DNA of 64,000 nucleotides, from positions 1,488,001 through 1,552,000 of the forward strand of contig NZ_CP029343.1 in NCBI RefSeq assembly GCF_003143515.1. The letters run 5' to 3'. This document shows positions 31,100-39,602 of this stretch, in pieces; position 1 is the first letter of the stretch; every line of letters starts with the position of its first letter. The notes beneath the pieces are model-generated. The model did not search any database. It was not told where the DNA came from and saw only the letters and a program-made list of their open reading frames with translations. The stretch comes from Massilia oculi. GTDB lineage: Bacteria > Pseudomonadota > Gammaproteobacteria > Burkholderiales > Burkholderiaceae_D. Made by a program: the position numbers and the translations under genes.

Positions 31100-31861
31100 T
31101 CAGGCCTGGCCGCCGCTACGGCTGCGGCGGCGCGCCGTGAAACCGATCAGGCCGAGGCCGCCCAGCAGCATGCCCAGGGTTGCCGGCTCCGGCACTTCGG
31201 CGTTCAGGGCGACGTTATCCAGCAGCATGAACGGCGGCGCGCCGGCGCCGCTGCCGTGGACCAGGAAGCTCAGCCATTGGCTGGCGCTGGTTGCCGTGAA
31301 GGTCATGGTGGCGGTCTTCCAGCCGCTGAAGCCGCTGTCCACGATGCTCAGCAAATCGGAATTCTGCTTGGCGCCGCCGAAATCGACTTCCCAATAATTG
31401 TTGTTGTTCGGGCCACGCTCGATGACCTGCTGGGCCAGCGCGAAATCGAAGGTCAGCGTATAGCTGTCGCCGATCGTCAGGCCGTTGACCTGTTGCTTGA
31501 GCGGGCCAGGGAAATACATCCAGTCCGACGCGAAGAAATTGCCGCCGGTTGGGGAGGCCGAGTAGCCATTGCTCAGGCCAGTCGTGCGGTACTTGTCTTT
31601 CAACCAGATCGCGGACTTGTCGGTGTTGGCGATATCGCCATTCAGGACGAAGTTGTAGCGTCCATCCCTGCCATAACCGCTCTCCCAGTGCGTCAGGGTA
31701 GTTCGGTCGGCGCGCGTCGTGGACGTGCCGCCGGCAAGCTGCTTGTTGCCGCCGTTGGTGGTCTCTTCGAAGTTGCCATTCTTGATCAGGTTCGCATGGG
31801 CAACATTAGTGCTCAGCGCCGAGGCAGCCAACAAGGTCAGCAGGAAGGGTTTGATGCGCAT
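31100..31861 (-). CDS. PEP-CTERM sorting domain protein
   Basis: A secreted protein of 253 residues. It has a signal peptide (MRIKPFLLTLLAASALS, cut after AHA), an NLIKNGNFEE opening typical of DUF642-like carbohydrate-binding folds, and a C-terminal sorting signal: VPEPATLGMLLGGLGLIGFT followed by ARRRSRSGG. Exosortase would process and anchor it outside the cell in a polysaccharide matrix. No exosortase gene lies in the window. The function beyond surface location is unknown. Confidence 0.9.
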   Translation of the reverse strand: MRIKPFLLTLLAASALSTNVAHANLIKNGNFEETTNGGNKQLAGGTSTTRADRTTLTHWESGYGRDGRYNFVLNGDIANTDKSAIWLKDKYRTTGLSNGYSASPTGGNFFASDWMYFPGPLKQQVNGLTIGDSYTLTFDFALAQQVIERGPNNNNYWEVDFGGAKQNSDLLSIVDSGFSGWKTATMTFTATSASQWLSFLVHGSGAGAPPFMLLDNVALNAEVPEPATLGMLLGGLGLIGFTARRRSRSGGQA

Positions 31862-32362
31862 GCGCGGACTCCGGAAAATGATAGGTGACGGTGAGTAAGC
31901 GCCGGCGTTTTCTGGGCCGGACGGTGGCTGGCGGGGAACACGGAAGCCTGCGGGGCCGATATGCTGGGCGCTGCCAAAATTGATGATTATCAATAATTAT
32001 TGCACTGAAAGTATTTTATCAGATTCACGATTGATGATATTCAATATTGAATTCGCAATGATATTTGCCTTAAGGTAATGTTTTTACAATTTCTCTTTAG
32101 CAATGGATTGTTAGTCGATAATGTTCTGCCAGAAAAGCTTGGCAATACAGGCGCCTGACGCGATCATCGGGGTCTCCCAGCGTGGGAAAAGGTGACATCC
32201 GCCTGGCAGGAGCGCATGCAACGCTGTGAATGGAGACGAATTGCACACCTCTCTGGACGCATTGTATGGCTGCAAAAAAACAACAAGTCACCGCCGGCCA
32301 TCCGCCAGCTGGGCTCTATCGCTCGATCGCCCTCATCGGCGTTCCGGTGAGAGGATCACAAA
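31862..32362. other. Intergenic region, AT-rich in part
   Basis: No convincing gene. Bases about 31980-32110 are strikingly AT-rich compared with the surroundings and hold small palindromes such as TTGATGATTATCAA near 31979, which is loosely Fur-box-like but not convincing. The promoter of the PEP-CTERM gene should be in the left part. Confidence 0.5.
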
Positions 32363-32482
32363 AGCAAGTGGCTCGATCATCTGCACACCGTGCTCGATTC
32401 CCGTACGGTGCGCGCTGCGGCCAGGCGCGTCGGCCCGCATCCCGACACCGACCTGGTAGCATGGTTCCCGGACGAGTGCTGA
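32363..32482 (+). pseudogene. Possible C-terminal gene remnant
   Basis: A frame reading SKWLDHLHTVLDSRTVRAAA and then RRVGPHPDTDLVAWFPDEC ends in TGA at 32480-32482, directly against the diguanylate cyclase stop. It looks protein-like and has host-like codons, but stops close it just upstream and no start fits. It may be the tail of a decayed gene whose earlier part lies, frame-broken, in 32226-32360. The family is not recognised. Confidence 0.25.
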
Positions 32483-33913
32483 TCAGGCGCCCTGCTCCAT
32501 CGTACCGTCATAAAACGCATGGCCGTTCTTTCCCTGCCCCTTGATGTGGTACATGGCGACATCCGCGCGGCGCATCAACTCATCGATCGTGTCGCCGTCG
32601 TGGGGAAATACCGCGATCCCGATCGAGGCCGAGATCGTCACCTCGTTCCCACCGAGGTCGAATGGCAGATTCAGGCATTCCAGGAATTTGTCGGCGACCA
32701 CGCGCGCGTCGTCACGGGCGTGCAGTTCGGGAAGGACCACGGTGAATTCGTCTCCACCCTGGCGCGCAAGCGTGTCGCCCTTGCGCAGGCAGCCTTTCAG
32801 GCGCGCCGTCACCTGCCGCAACAACGCATCTCCCTTGGCGTGACCCAGCGTGTCGTTGACCAGCTTGAACCGATCGAGATCGATGAACATTGCCGCCAGC
32901 TCGGTCTGGTTGCGCCTGGACTGGATGATCGCCTGTCCGAGGCGGTCCCTGAACAACAGGCGGTTCGGCAGATCGGTCAGGACGTCGTGATAGGCATGGT
33001 GAAGGATGATGGCTTCGGCTTGCTTGCGCGCCGTGATATCGCGGGCGATCCCATACGTGCCGATGTATTTTGATCCACCCCGGTCCGCATGGTCCAGGTG
33101 CATGCCGACCGCGTTGAGCGACACGGTGATCGATGCCTTGTCGAGGTCTTCCGACCGGGTCGGATTGGACCGGCAGGTCATGCGCAGTTCAACGTCGCGC
33201 GATGCCCGGTCGCCGGATCTTCGCTCGTTGAATGCGTAGCGCGCCCGGGCGAAGTCTTCCTGGTGCACGAGCACGGAATAATGCTGGCCGATCAGTTCGC
33301 GGCGATCGTAGCCCAGCATCTGGCAGGCCCGGTCGTTCACGAAAGTGAATCGCCCCTCGGGCTCGACCATGTAGATGAGATCCGGCGAGGTATCGACAAG
33401 GTAGCGGTAGGTGCGCTCGGACAGCTCGAGCTGGTAGGCGATGTCGCGGTTGGCTTGCCTGAGCCGGCGCTGGGTCAGGACATGGTCGATGGTCTGGAAC
33501 AGATCCTGCTGGCTGAATGGCTTGCGCAAGAAGTCATGCGCGCCGCGCCGCATCGCGCCGATCGCGGCCTCGATCTGAACGTTCCCGCTGATGACGATGA
33601 CGTCGGTTTCGATGCAATGGTGATTGATGAAGTCCATGACATGGTGGCCATCCATGTCTTCCAGGCTGAGGTCCAGCAAGACCAGGTCATAGCGGGTGTC
33701 GGACAGGCAGGCCAGTGCGCCGGCGCCGGAGCTTGCCGTGTCGATGTCGACATGGCGCTGGCTGAGCAACTCGCGCAGCGACGCGAGCATGCGTGGCTCG
33801 TCGTCCACGAGCAGCAATTTCGTCGACTGGTTCGCAGCAGTGAACGGCAGGTGGGGGGCGGCAAATGAATTATCACCGATCGTGAGGCGCGACTTTCTCG
33901 GGAATAGACTCAT
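32483..33913 (-). CDS. Diguanylate cyclase with receiver and PAS domains
   Basis: A 476-residue soluble response regulator that makes cyclic di-GMP. It has a receiver domain with LLLVDDEPRM, phospho-acceptor LVLLDLSLEDMDG (about 82) and LRKPFS (about 129). A PAS domain follows (DLIYMVEPEGRFTFVNDRAC, about 180-300), then GGDEF: the active site is RQGGDEF (about 398) and an inhibitory RKGD I-site stands five residues before it. Both sites are intact, so activity with product inhibition is expected. No partner kinase is adjacent. Confidence 0.93.
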   Translation of the reverse strand: MSLFPRKSRLTIGDNSFAAPHLPFTAANQSTKLLLVDDEPRMLASLRELLSQRHVDIDTASSGAGALACLSDTRYDLVLLDLSLEDMDGHHVMDFINHHCIETDVIVISGNVQIEAAIGAMRRGAHDFLRKPFSQQDLFQTIDHVLTQRRLRQANRDIAYQLELSERTYRYLVDTSPDLIYMVEPEGRFTFVNDRACQMLGYDRRELIGQHYSVLVHQEDFARARYAFNERRSGDRASRDVELRMTCRSNPTRSEDLDKASITVSLNAVGMHLDHADRGGSKYIGTYGIARDITARKQAEAIILHHAYHDVLTDLPNRLLFRDRLGQAIIQSRRNQTELAAMFIDLDRFKLVNDTLGHAKGDALLRQVTARLKGCLRKGDTLARQGGDEFTVVLPELHARDDARVVADKFLECLNLPFDLGGNEVTISASIGIAVFPHDGDTIDELMRRADVAMYHIKGQGKNGHAFYDGTMEQGA

Positions 33914-34001
33914 GTCTGTGTGGGCGCTTGCGGCTCATATGGCTCAGTCGAGCAGCGCAAGGATGAAGTATGTTTGGAAAGGTTGGCTTATGCTTTCTAC
34001 A

Positions 34002-34331
34002 TTAACATGCGCAAGGCTGTTCAAATACAAATTGACAATTCTTAAAGTCAGTCGTTAACAATTCCTTGGGCGCAACATCCTCGCCGACGTAAAACACAAG
34101 GCCAATCACGGATGGCGTTCTTTTCGCAGTCTTGGCGGAAAGATGAACGGCAGCGCTTCGATCATCAACCGATGAAGCCTTTTCAGTCGAAGAGATCTGC
34201 CAAATTTTCGACAACGATTTTTCGACATCGTCAGGAACGTCGCGGTCGGCATAGGCGCGCACGCGTGGAGCAACGAGGATGTCGTGTTTCTGATAAGCTA
34301 TATTTCCAACTGACAATCCAACATGCCACAT
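34002..34331 (-). CDS. Hypothetical protein, unrecognised
   Basis: A 109-residue frame starting MWHVGLSVGNIAYQKHDILV and ending FKNCQFVFEQPCAC. The middle (DVPDDVEKSLSKIWQISS) reads like a soluble alpha/beta protein. Codons are less GC-biased than those of the host genes, suggesting acquired DNA. The frame extends upstream to 34616, but that part is antisense to another plausible ORF. No family is recognised. Confidence 0.35.
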   Translation of the reverse strand: MWHVGLSVGNIAYQKHDILVAPRVRAYADRDVPDDVEKSLSKIWQISSTEKASSVDDRSAAVHLSAKTAKRTPSVIGLVFYVGEDVAPKELLTTDFKNCQFVFEQPCAC

Positions 34332-34554
34332 GGACGGCAACTTACCCAGCGAGTACAAGATACTGGTGCATACGGCGCTAGCGCAAACTAAAGGACACAT
34401 TGGTTTCTTTTCCATCCACGCTCCGACCTCGCGTTGGGATGGACCAGACCCGATCTTCGTCGAGATCGCTGACCAGGCCTCGGCATGTTCGAGCATCGTG
34501 GTAGCCATGCGCGAGGCATACCTGCGCGCATGGGACTGGATCAATACCCGGTAG
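34330..34554 (+). CDS. Hypothetical protein, unrecognised
   Basis: A 74-residue frame, MDGNLPSEYKILVHTALAQT onward, ending YLRAWDWINTR. Its composition is protein-like (IGFFSIHAP, FVEIADQASA). Its ATG is formed from the same bases as the start codon of the minus-strand ORF at 34331, so both cannot easily be real as drawn. No ribosome site is obvious. It lies in the disturbed lower-GC stretch beside the IS remnant. Confidence 0.3.
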   Translation: MDGNLPSEYKILVHTALAQTKGHIGFFSIHAPTSRWDGPDPIFVEIADQASACSSIVVAMREAYLRAWDWINTR

Positions 34555-34715
34555 CCAGCCATACCTATTCGAATCCGCTGACTGGGACCAGGCAGTACGC
34601 GGCCGGCGGCCGTCACTCAAATTTACCGCGGCCACGCCTGCTCCGGTGTCAGGGCGTCACTGGCGTATCGGTCAGCCTGCTACCAGGTTCCACCCGGCCA
34701 GGAGGCAGTGGGGAC

Positions 34716-34850
34716 TGCAAGAAAACGTTCCGCCTCGGCGCCAACCTCCCCGACGCCTAAAATGCCTGGGCGGAGCGGTTGCAGGTGGTCGACCACGCGA
34801 AGACGGACCGGGTCTGCCGGCGCCTTCCGGAGGTCGTCAAATCCCTGCGT
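34716..34850 (+). pseudogene. Gene fragment cut by the IS remnant
   Basis: The plus strand reads CKKTFRLGANLPDA, a TAA stop, then NAWAERLQVVDHAKTDRVCR and RLPEVVKSLR in the same frame, running into the IS left end. The text on both sides of the stop reads as one protein, so this looks like a broken gene with an in-frame stop. The family is not recognised. Confidence 0.25.
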
Positions 34851-34902
34851 AGTAACCCGCCCCGGATTTTGTAGAGGCTCCGTTCTTTGAGAAAATGGAG
34901 CT

Positions 34903-35136
34903 ATGAAGAGGCAACCTAAGTATTTTCCGGAAGTTATTGAGCGCGCTGTGCGCATGGTCAGCGAGGCTGCCAGCGAGTACGAATCGCAATGGGCGGCCAT
35001 TACGTCGATCGCGGCCAAGATCGGCTGCACGCCAGAGACGCTGCGTCGCTGGGTACGCCAGCAGGAGCGCGACAGCGACCAGCGCCCGGGGCCGATTGAT
35101 CAACTACAGCGAACGTCTGGCAGAAGCTGGTATTGA
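34903..35136 (+). pseudogene. IS3-type OrfA (helix-turn-helix) truncated
   Basis: It starts MKRQPKYFPEVIERAVRMVS and continues through QWAAITSIAAKIGCTPETLR to RRWVRQQERDSDQRPG, a transposase-8 type DNA-binding domain. After RPG (about residue 63) the frame runs into unrelated codons because the downstream end of orfA and most of orfB have been deleted. Confidence 0.75.
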
Positions 35137-35387
35137 GGCCTCTGTGGGCAACAAGGGTGGCAGTTACGATAACGACCTGGCCGAGACCATCAACGGGCTC
35201 TACAAGGCTGAACTGATTCCACCGCCGCGCTCCCTGGAAAACACGTGAAGCCGTCGAGCTGGCTACGCTGGAATGGGTATCCTGGTTCAACCACCACCGC
35301 CTGCTGGAACCGCTCGGCTATATACCGCCGGCGGAAGCTGAGGCAAACTATTACAAGCAGTTGAGCAGTCAGGCTATCCCAGCCTGA
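35097..35387 (+). pseudogene. IS3-type OrfB integrase fragment, frameshifted
   Basis: The C-terminal part of the DDE integrase is readable: NYSERLAEAGIEASVG, SYDNDLAETINGLYKAELI (the last catalytic E region), then after a one-base insertion (extra C near 35218) TREAVELATLEWVSWFNHHR, LLEPLGYIPPAEAEANYY, to a TGA at 35385. The first two catalytic aspartates are deleted. Confidence 0.75.
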
Positions 35388-35423
35388 CTCACACTAACCG
35401 GCCTCCACGAAAGCCGGGGCGGT

Positions 35424-36203
35424 TCAACTAACCTCGGCGAGTTTGCTGTGCGCGAGGTCCCATTGTTGTGCCAGCGCTGCGCCTGACGGCCATTGAGCCA
35501 AATCCAGCGGTAGCATTAGGGGAGCTCCGGTTAGGACTCGGTATGTCGGATCTTTGATTTCGGGGCTCACCCAAACTGTTCGGGTCTTCGGATCCACTGC
35601 AATCAGCCCCAAGTCCCACAGAGTGTGAATGTCAGCGCGCAGCAGCAGCCCGTTCGTCACGGAGTTCGTTTCCGGTCCCAGGTATGGCGTAATGTGTGCG
35701 GCCTCGAGTAGAGGTGTAACGGCACAGCCAGTGATCGCACAGTGCCCACCATAGGCGGCAATCAGGGTCTTTCTGAACTTCTGCTGCCCTCGTCGCTGTA
35801 CGATTTCTCGCAACACTCGTGCGCGTGCGTCCTCCTGATTTTTCGGATTAAACGGCTCACTTAACGCGGACTCGATTTTTGTTACCTGCTTTCGGTGCGG
35901 TCCATACTCAGCCTGCTTCTCTTTACGAAGCGAGCCAATAGCCTCCAGGTATTTTTGATAGTTGCTGAGCGCAGCAGCGTACATCCCGTTACCGGTCTCA
36001 TTCCGATCAAGGAACTCAGGGGTCTTCCTTAGCTGCTCAGAAAGGGCAACGAACTCCGACAGATCAGGGATCTCTGCAATCGGCTTGGTCGTGAGTCCGT
36101 GAGTGCGAGCCCAGGTGGTCAAACGTCCTTTGATCGCGCCTTGGTAGCTATTAGAAGATTTCTCGGAGAGCCCTGCCGATTTCATCCATTCCACAAAATC
36201 CAT
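35424..36203 (-). CDS. HNH endonuclease domain protein
   Basis: A 259-residue protein. Residues 1-130 are helical with no recognised domain. The C-terminal half is an HNH_2-type nuclease: FRKTLIAAYGGHCAITGCAV (about 147-166), LLEAAHITPY (about 170), NGLLLRADIHTLWDLGLIAV. This pattern (C..C, AAHI, N..L....H...D) is found in putative modification-dependent restriction or anti-phage nucleases. The last serine and TGA lie within the terminal repeat of the neighbouring IS, so the original C-terminus may have been replaced. It sits between the IS and tRNA-Ser and has island-like lower GC. Confidence 0.75.
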   Translation of the reverse strand: MDFVEWMKSAGLSEKSSNSYQGAIKGRLTTWARTHGLTTKPIAEIPDLSEFVALSEQLRKTPEFLDRNETGNGMYAAALSNYQKYLEAIGSLRKEKQAEYGPHRKQVTKIESALSEPFNPKNQEDARARVLREIVQRRGQQKFRKTLIAAYGGHCAITGCAVTPLLEAAHITPYLGPETNSVTNGLLLRADIHTLWDLGLIAVDPKTRTVWVSPEIKDPTYRVLTGAPLMLPLDLAQWPSGAALAQQWDLAHSKLAEVS

Positions 36204-36315
36204 ATCGCTTGGTCAAAAGATATTGAACAAGCAAGATAGCATCGATTTGAATAGCGCACATCAAATCTATAGCGCAAATGCGAAGGGCCGCTCGAAAGCG
36301 GCCCTTATGAATGCT

Positions 36316-36406
36316 TGGCGGAGAGAGGGGGATTCGAACCCCCGATAGGCTATGAACCTATACACGCTTTCCAGGCGTGCGACTTAAACCACTCATCCAT
36401 CTCTCC
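36316..36406 (-). tRNA. tRNA-Ser (anticodon GGA)
   Basis: On the minus strand GGAGAGA (acceptor) pairs with TCTCTCC, followed by discriminator G and encoded CCA. The anticodon loop CTGGAAA gives GGA, which reads UCC/UCU. A long variable arm (GTGTATAGGTTCATAGCCTAT region) is the class II mark of serine tRNA. The T arm has GGTTCGAATCC. All arms are intact. Confidence 0.97.
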
Positions 36407-36587
36407 TGATGGGTCGACGTGGGAACCCCACGAAGCCGCCTATTATAGCAAGTATTCCCAGCAGTACAAGGCCGACAACGCTGGCGGGCGCGCAAGCTGA
36501 TGCCGGACGGTGCCGAACAAGTAGGATGATCTGGCCCAGTGGACCAGATCAGGAGCCATCCACCCTGGGCCTCCCGGCCAACAGCAC

Positions 36588-36623
36588 AAAAAAAATGCCC
36601 GCCTCTCTCCCGAGTAGGCGGGC
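36588..36623 (-). terminator. Rho-independent terminator after acs
   Basis: On the minus strand GCCCGCCT pairs with AGGCGGGC around an 11-base loop, followed by ATTTTTTTT. It lies 56 bp beyond the acs stop codon. Confidence 0.85.
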
Positions 36624-36678
36624 AAGCCTTGCGTCAGCCTTGTGGGCCAACGCAGGCAGGTTGCTCAGTGATTGTAGC

Positions 36679-38679
36679 TCAAGCCGATTCCTTCAACTGC
36701 TCGAGAATGGCCGGATTCTCGAGCGTCGACACGTCTTGCGTGATGTTCTCGCCCTTGGCCAGCACGCGCAGCAGGCGGCGCATGATCTTGCCGGAGCGGG
36801 TCTTCGGCAAGTTGTCGCCAAAACGGATCTCTTTCGGCTTGGCGATCGGACCGATCTCCTTGCCCACCCAGGCGCGCAGCTCGTTGGCCAGTTTTTTCGC
36901 TTCCTCGCCGGTCGGACGCGCCTGCTTGAGCACGACGAAGGCGCAGATCGATTCGCCCGTGGTCTCGTCCGGCTTGCCCACCACCGCCGCTTCGGCCACG
37001 ATCGGATTGGCCACCAGCGCCGATTCGATCTCCATCGTGCCCATGCGGTGACCCGAGACGTTCAGCACGTCGTCGATGCGGCCGGTGATGGTGAAGTTGG
37101 CCGTGTCCTTGTTGCGGATCGCGCCGTCGCCGGCCAGATAGTATTTGCCGCCCAGTTCTTCTGGGAAGTAGCTGGTGCGGAAGCGGTCCGGGTTGTTCCA
37201 GATCGTGCGGATCATCGACGGCCACGGACGCTTGACGACCAGGATGCCGCCCTGCCCGTTCGGCACGTCGGCGCCGGCTTCATCGACAATCGCGGCCATG
37301 ATGCCCGGCAGCGGCAAGGTGCACGAACCCGGCACCATCGGCGTCGCACCCGGCAGCGGGGTGATCATGTGGCCGCCGGTCTCGGTCTGCCAGAAGGTGT
37401 CGACGATCGGGCAGCGCTCCTGGCCCACATTGCGGTAGTACCACATCCAGGCTTCCGGATTGATCGGCTCGCCGACCGAGCCGAGCAGGCGCAGGCTGGA
37501 CAGGTCGTAGTTCTTCGGATGCACCTTCTCGTCCAGGTCCGACGCCTTGATCAGCGAGCGGATCGCGGTCGGCGCCGTGTAGAAGATGCTGACCTTGTGC
37601 TTTTCGACGGTCTGCCAGAAGCGGCCGGCGTTCGGGAAGGTGGGCACGCCTTCGAACACGACTTGCGTGCCGCCGACTGCCAGCGGGCCGTAGGCGATAT
37701 AGGTGTGGCCGGTGATCCAGCCGATGTCGGCGGTGCACCAGTAGACGTCTTCGGGCTTGAGGTCGAAGGTCCACTTCATCGTCAGCGCGGCCCACAGCAG
37801 GTAGCCGCCAGTCGAGTGCTGCACGCCTTTCGGGGTGCCGGTCGAGCCGGACGTGTAGAGGATGAACAGCGGATGTTCCGCATCGACCCATTCAGGCGCG
37901 CACTCGGCCGACTGGTCCTGCACCAGCTCGTGCAGCCAGATGTCGCGGCCTTCCTTGAAATTGATGTTGCCGCCAGTGCGCTTGTAGACGATCACGTCCT
38001 TGACGGTGTCGCAGCCGCCCAGGCCCAGTGCCTCGTCGACGATGGCCTTGAGCGGCAGCGCCTTGCCGCCGCGCTGTTGCTCGTCGGCCGTGATGACGGC
38101 CACCGCGCCGGCGTCGATGATGCGCTCCTGGAGCGATTTGGCGGAGAAGCCGCCGAACACCACCGAGTGGGTGGCGCCGATGCGGGCGCAGGCCTGCATC
38201 GCGGTCACGCCTTCGATCGACATCGACATGTAGATGACGACGCGGTCGCCCTTCTTGATGCCGCGCGACTTGAGCGCGTTGGCGAACTTGCACACGCGTT
38301 CGTGCAGCTCGCGGTAGGTGACGCGCGTAGACGTGCCGTCGTCCGCCTCGAAGATGATGGCGGTCTTGTCGGCGTTGCCGTTTTCCAGGTTGCGGTCGAG
38401 GCAGTTGTACGAGGCGTTCAGCTGGCCGTCGGCGAACCATTTGTAGAACGGCGCATTCGATTCGTCGAGGATGGAGGTGAACGGCTTGTGCCAGTCGAGG
38501 TTCTCGCGCGCCAGGCGGGCCCAGAAGCCCTCATAGTCGCTGGCGGCTTCGGCGCAGAGTTTTTCGTAGGCGGCCATGCCATTGATGGCGGCCTTGTCGG
38601 CAAACGCCTGAGGCGGCTGGAACACGCGGTGCTCCTGCAGGCCCTGGGTTTGCTCTTGGGTGGTCTCGTTCTCGGCCAT
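36679..38679 (-). CDS. acs: Acetyl-CoA synthetase (AMP-forming)
   Basis: A 666-residue ligase converting acetate, ATP and CoA to acetyl-CoA, AMP and PPi. Motifs include [20 protein letters not shown] (P-loop), WWTADIGW-like [26 protein letters not shown], and the C-terminal [13 protein letters not shown] with the lysine that is acetylated by Pat enzymes. The ATG at 38679 (MAENETTQ) has GGAG six bases before it; two upstream in-frame starts are less likely. It is divergent from the UPF0114 gene across about 256 bp. Confidence 0.96.
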   Translation of the reverse strand: MAENETTQEQTQGLQEHRVFQPPQAFADKAAINGMAAYEKLCAEAASDYEGFWARLARENLDWHKPFTSILDESNAPFYKWFADGQLNASYNCLDRNLENGNADKTAIIFEADDGTSTRVTYRELHERVCKFANALKSRGIKKGDRVVIYMSMSIEGVTAMQACARIGATHSVVFGGFSAKSLQERIIDAGAVAVITADEQQRGGKALPLKAIVDEALGLGGCDTVKDVIVYKRTGGNINFKEGRDIWLHELVQDQSAECAPEWVDAEHPLFILYTSGSTGTPKGVQHSTGGYLLWAALTMKWTFDLKPEDVYWCTADIGWITGHTYIAYGPLAVGGTQVVFEGVPTFPNAGRFWQTVEKHKVSIFYTAPTAIRSLIKASDLDEKVHPKNYDLSSLRLLGSVGEPINPEAWMWYYRNVGQERCPIVDTFWQTETGGHMITPLPGATPMVPGSCTLPLPGIMAAIVDEAGADVPNGQGGILVVKRPWPSMIRTIWNNPDRFRTSYFPEELGGKYYLAGDGAIRNKDTANFTITGRIDDVLNVSGHRMGTMEIESALVANPIVAEAAVVGKPDETTGESICAFVVLKQARPTGEEAKKLANELRAWVGKEIGPIAKPKEIRFGDNLPKTRSGKIMRRLLRVLAKGENITQDVSTLENPAILEQLKESA

Positions 38680-38935
38680 ACTAGTCTCCATATTAATGTA
38701 GTAGGTTATGCCAGATACCATAGGGGGGCTCGCTTACTGAGCCCTTACATGGAAACCCCTGAGGCGGATCGGTATTGACTGCGCTCGCCCGCTTCCTGTT
38801 CGTCTTATTCTAACGCCAGCCGTTGCAAAGCGTGCAAGGAGCGCCCGATGCCGGCGCGCTCCGCACCTCATCGCACGGCGCCGGTGTAAAATGCCGAGCT
38901 GAATTTTTTTCGCGTCCCCCTGGAGTTTCATCCCA

Positions 38936-39538
38936 ATGTCCGCCCTAGAACCGAGCAAGCAAGTCCGCAAGCTGTCCCCACTGAACAACCTGATCTTCGC
39001 CAGCCGCTGGCTGCAGCTGCCGCTCTACCTCGGCCTGATCCTGGCGCAGTGCGTCTATGTATTCCACTTCTGGGTCGAACTGGTCGACCTGATCGGCGCC
39101 GCCATGGGCAACGTCGATTCGCTGAACCACATCATCGACGCCGTCGGCCTGTCCGGCAGCCGTCCGACCCGCCTGACCGAAACCGTCATCATGCTGGTCG
39201 TGCTCGGCCTGATCGACGTGGTCATGATTTCGAACCTGTTGATCATGGTGATCGTCGGCGGCTACGAGACCTTTGTCTCGCGCATGCACCTGCAGGATCA
39301 CCCGGACCAGCCGGAATGGCTGTCGCACGTGAACGCTTCGGTGCTCAAGACCAAGCTGGCGATGGCGATCATCGGCATCTCGTCGATCCACCTGCTCAAG
39401 ACCTTCATCAACGCCGCCAACTACACCGAGCAGACGCTGATGTGGCAGACCCTGATCCACATCGCCTTCCTGTTCTCGGCGCTGGCGATCTCGTGGACCG
39501 ACCGCATCACCACCATGACGCATCACGAGAAGCACTGA
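38936..39538 (+). CDS. UPF0114 / TIGR00645 (YqhA-like) membrane protein
   Basis: A 200-residue inner-membrane protein with four predicted helices, including [20 protein letters not shown] (about 22-41), and regions around 80-102, 140-155 and 170-185. Conserved family text includes [19 protein letters not shown]. The function is unknown. It lies 64 bp before fumarase in the same direction and may share its transcript. Confidence 0.9.
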   Translation: MSALEPSKQVRKLSPLNNLIFASRWLQLPLYLGLILAQCVYVFHFWVELVDLIGAAMGNVDSLNHIIDAVGLSGSRPTRLTETVIMLVVLGLIDVVMISNLLIMVIVGGYETFVSRMHLQDHPDQPEWLSHVNASVLKTKLAMAIIGISSIHLLKTFINAANYTEQTLMWQTLIHIAFLFSALAISWTDRITTMTHHEKH

Positions 39539-39602
39539 AGCACCAGCAGTAACACACAACGATAACGATACTCCGACACTCCATCACGAGAGATTTCCCA
39601 CC

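Larger units (their letters stand above)
34851..35426 (+). mobile_element. IS3-family element, internally deleted
   Basis: The left end (AACCCGCCCCGGATTTTGTA, from 34854) and the right end (reverse complement GAACCGCCCCGGCTTTCGTG, to 35425) form imperfect terminal inverted repeats. Between them are an orfA start and the last part of an orfB DDE transposase, with the middle of orfB missing. A complete IS of this kind is about 1.2-1.3 kb; this one is 576 bp. No target duplication is evident. It cannot transpose by itself. Confidence 0.75.

Noticed and set aside
31975-32000. Fur-box-like palindrome before the PEP-CTERM gene
   Set aside because: The match (TTGATGATTATCAA) is short and lies in a generally AT-rich stretch, too far from any iron gene to support.
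36409-38778. A 789-codon open frame on the plus strand
   Set aside because: Antisense shadow of acs; composition is His/Arg/Asp-rich and no family is visible.
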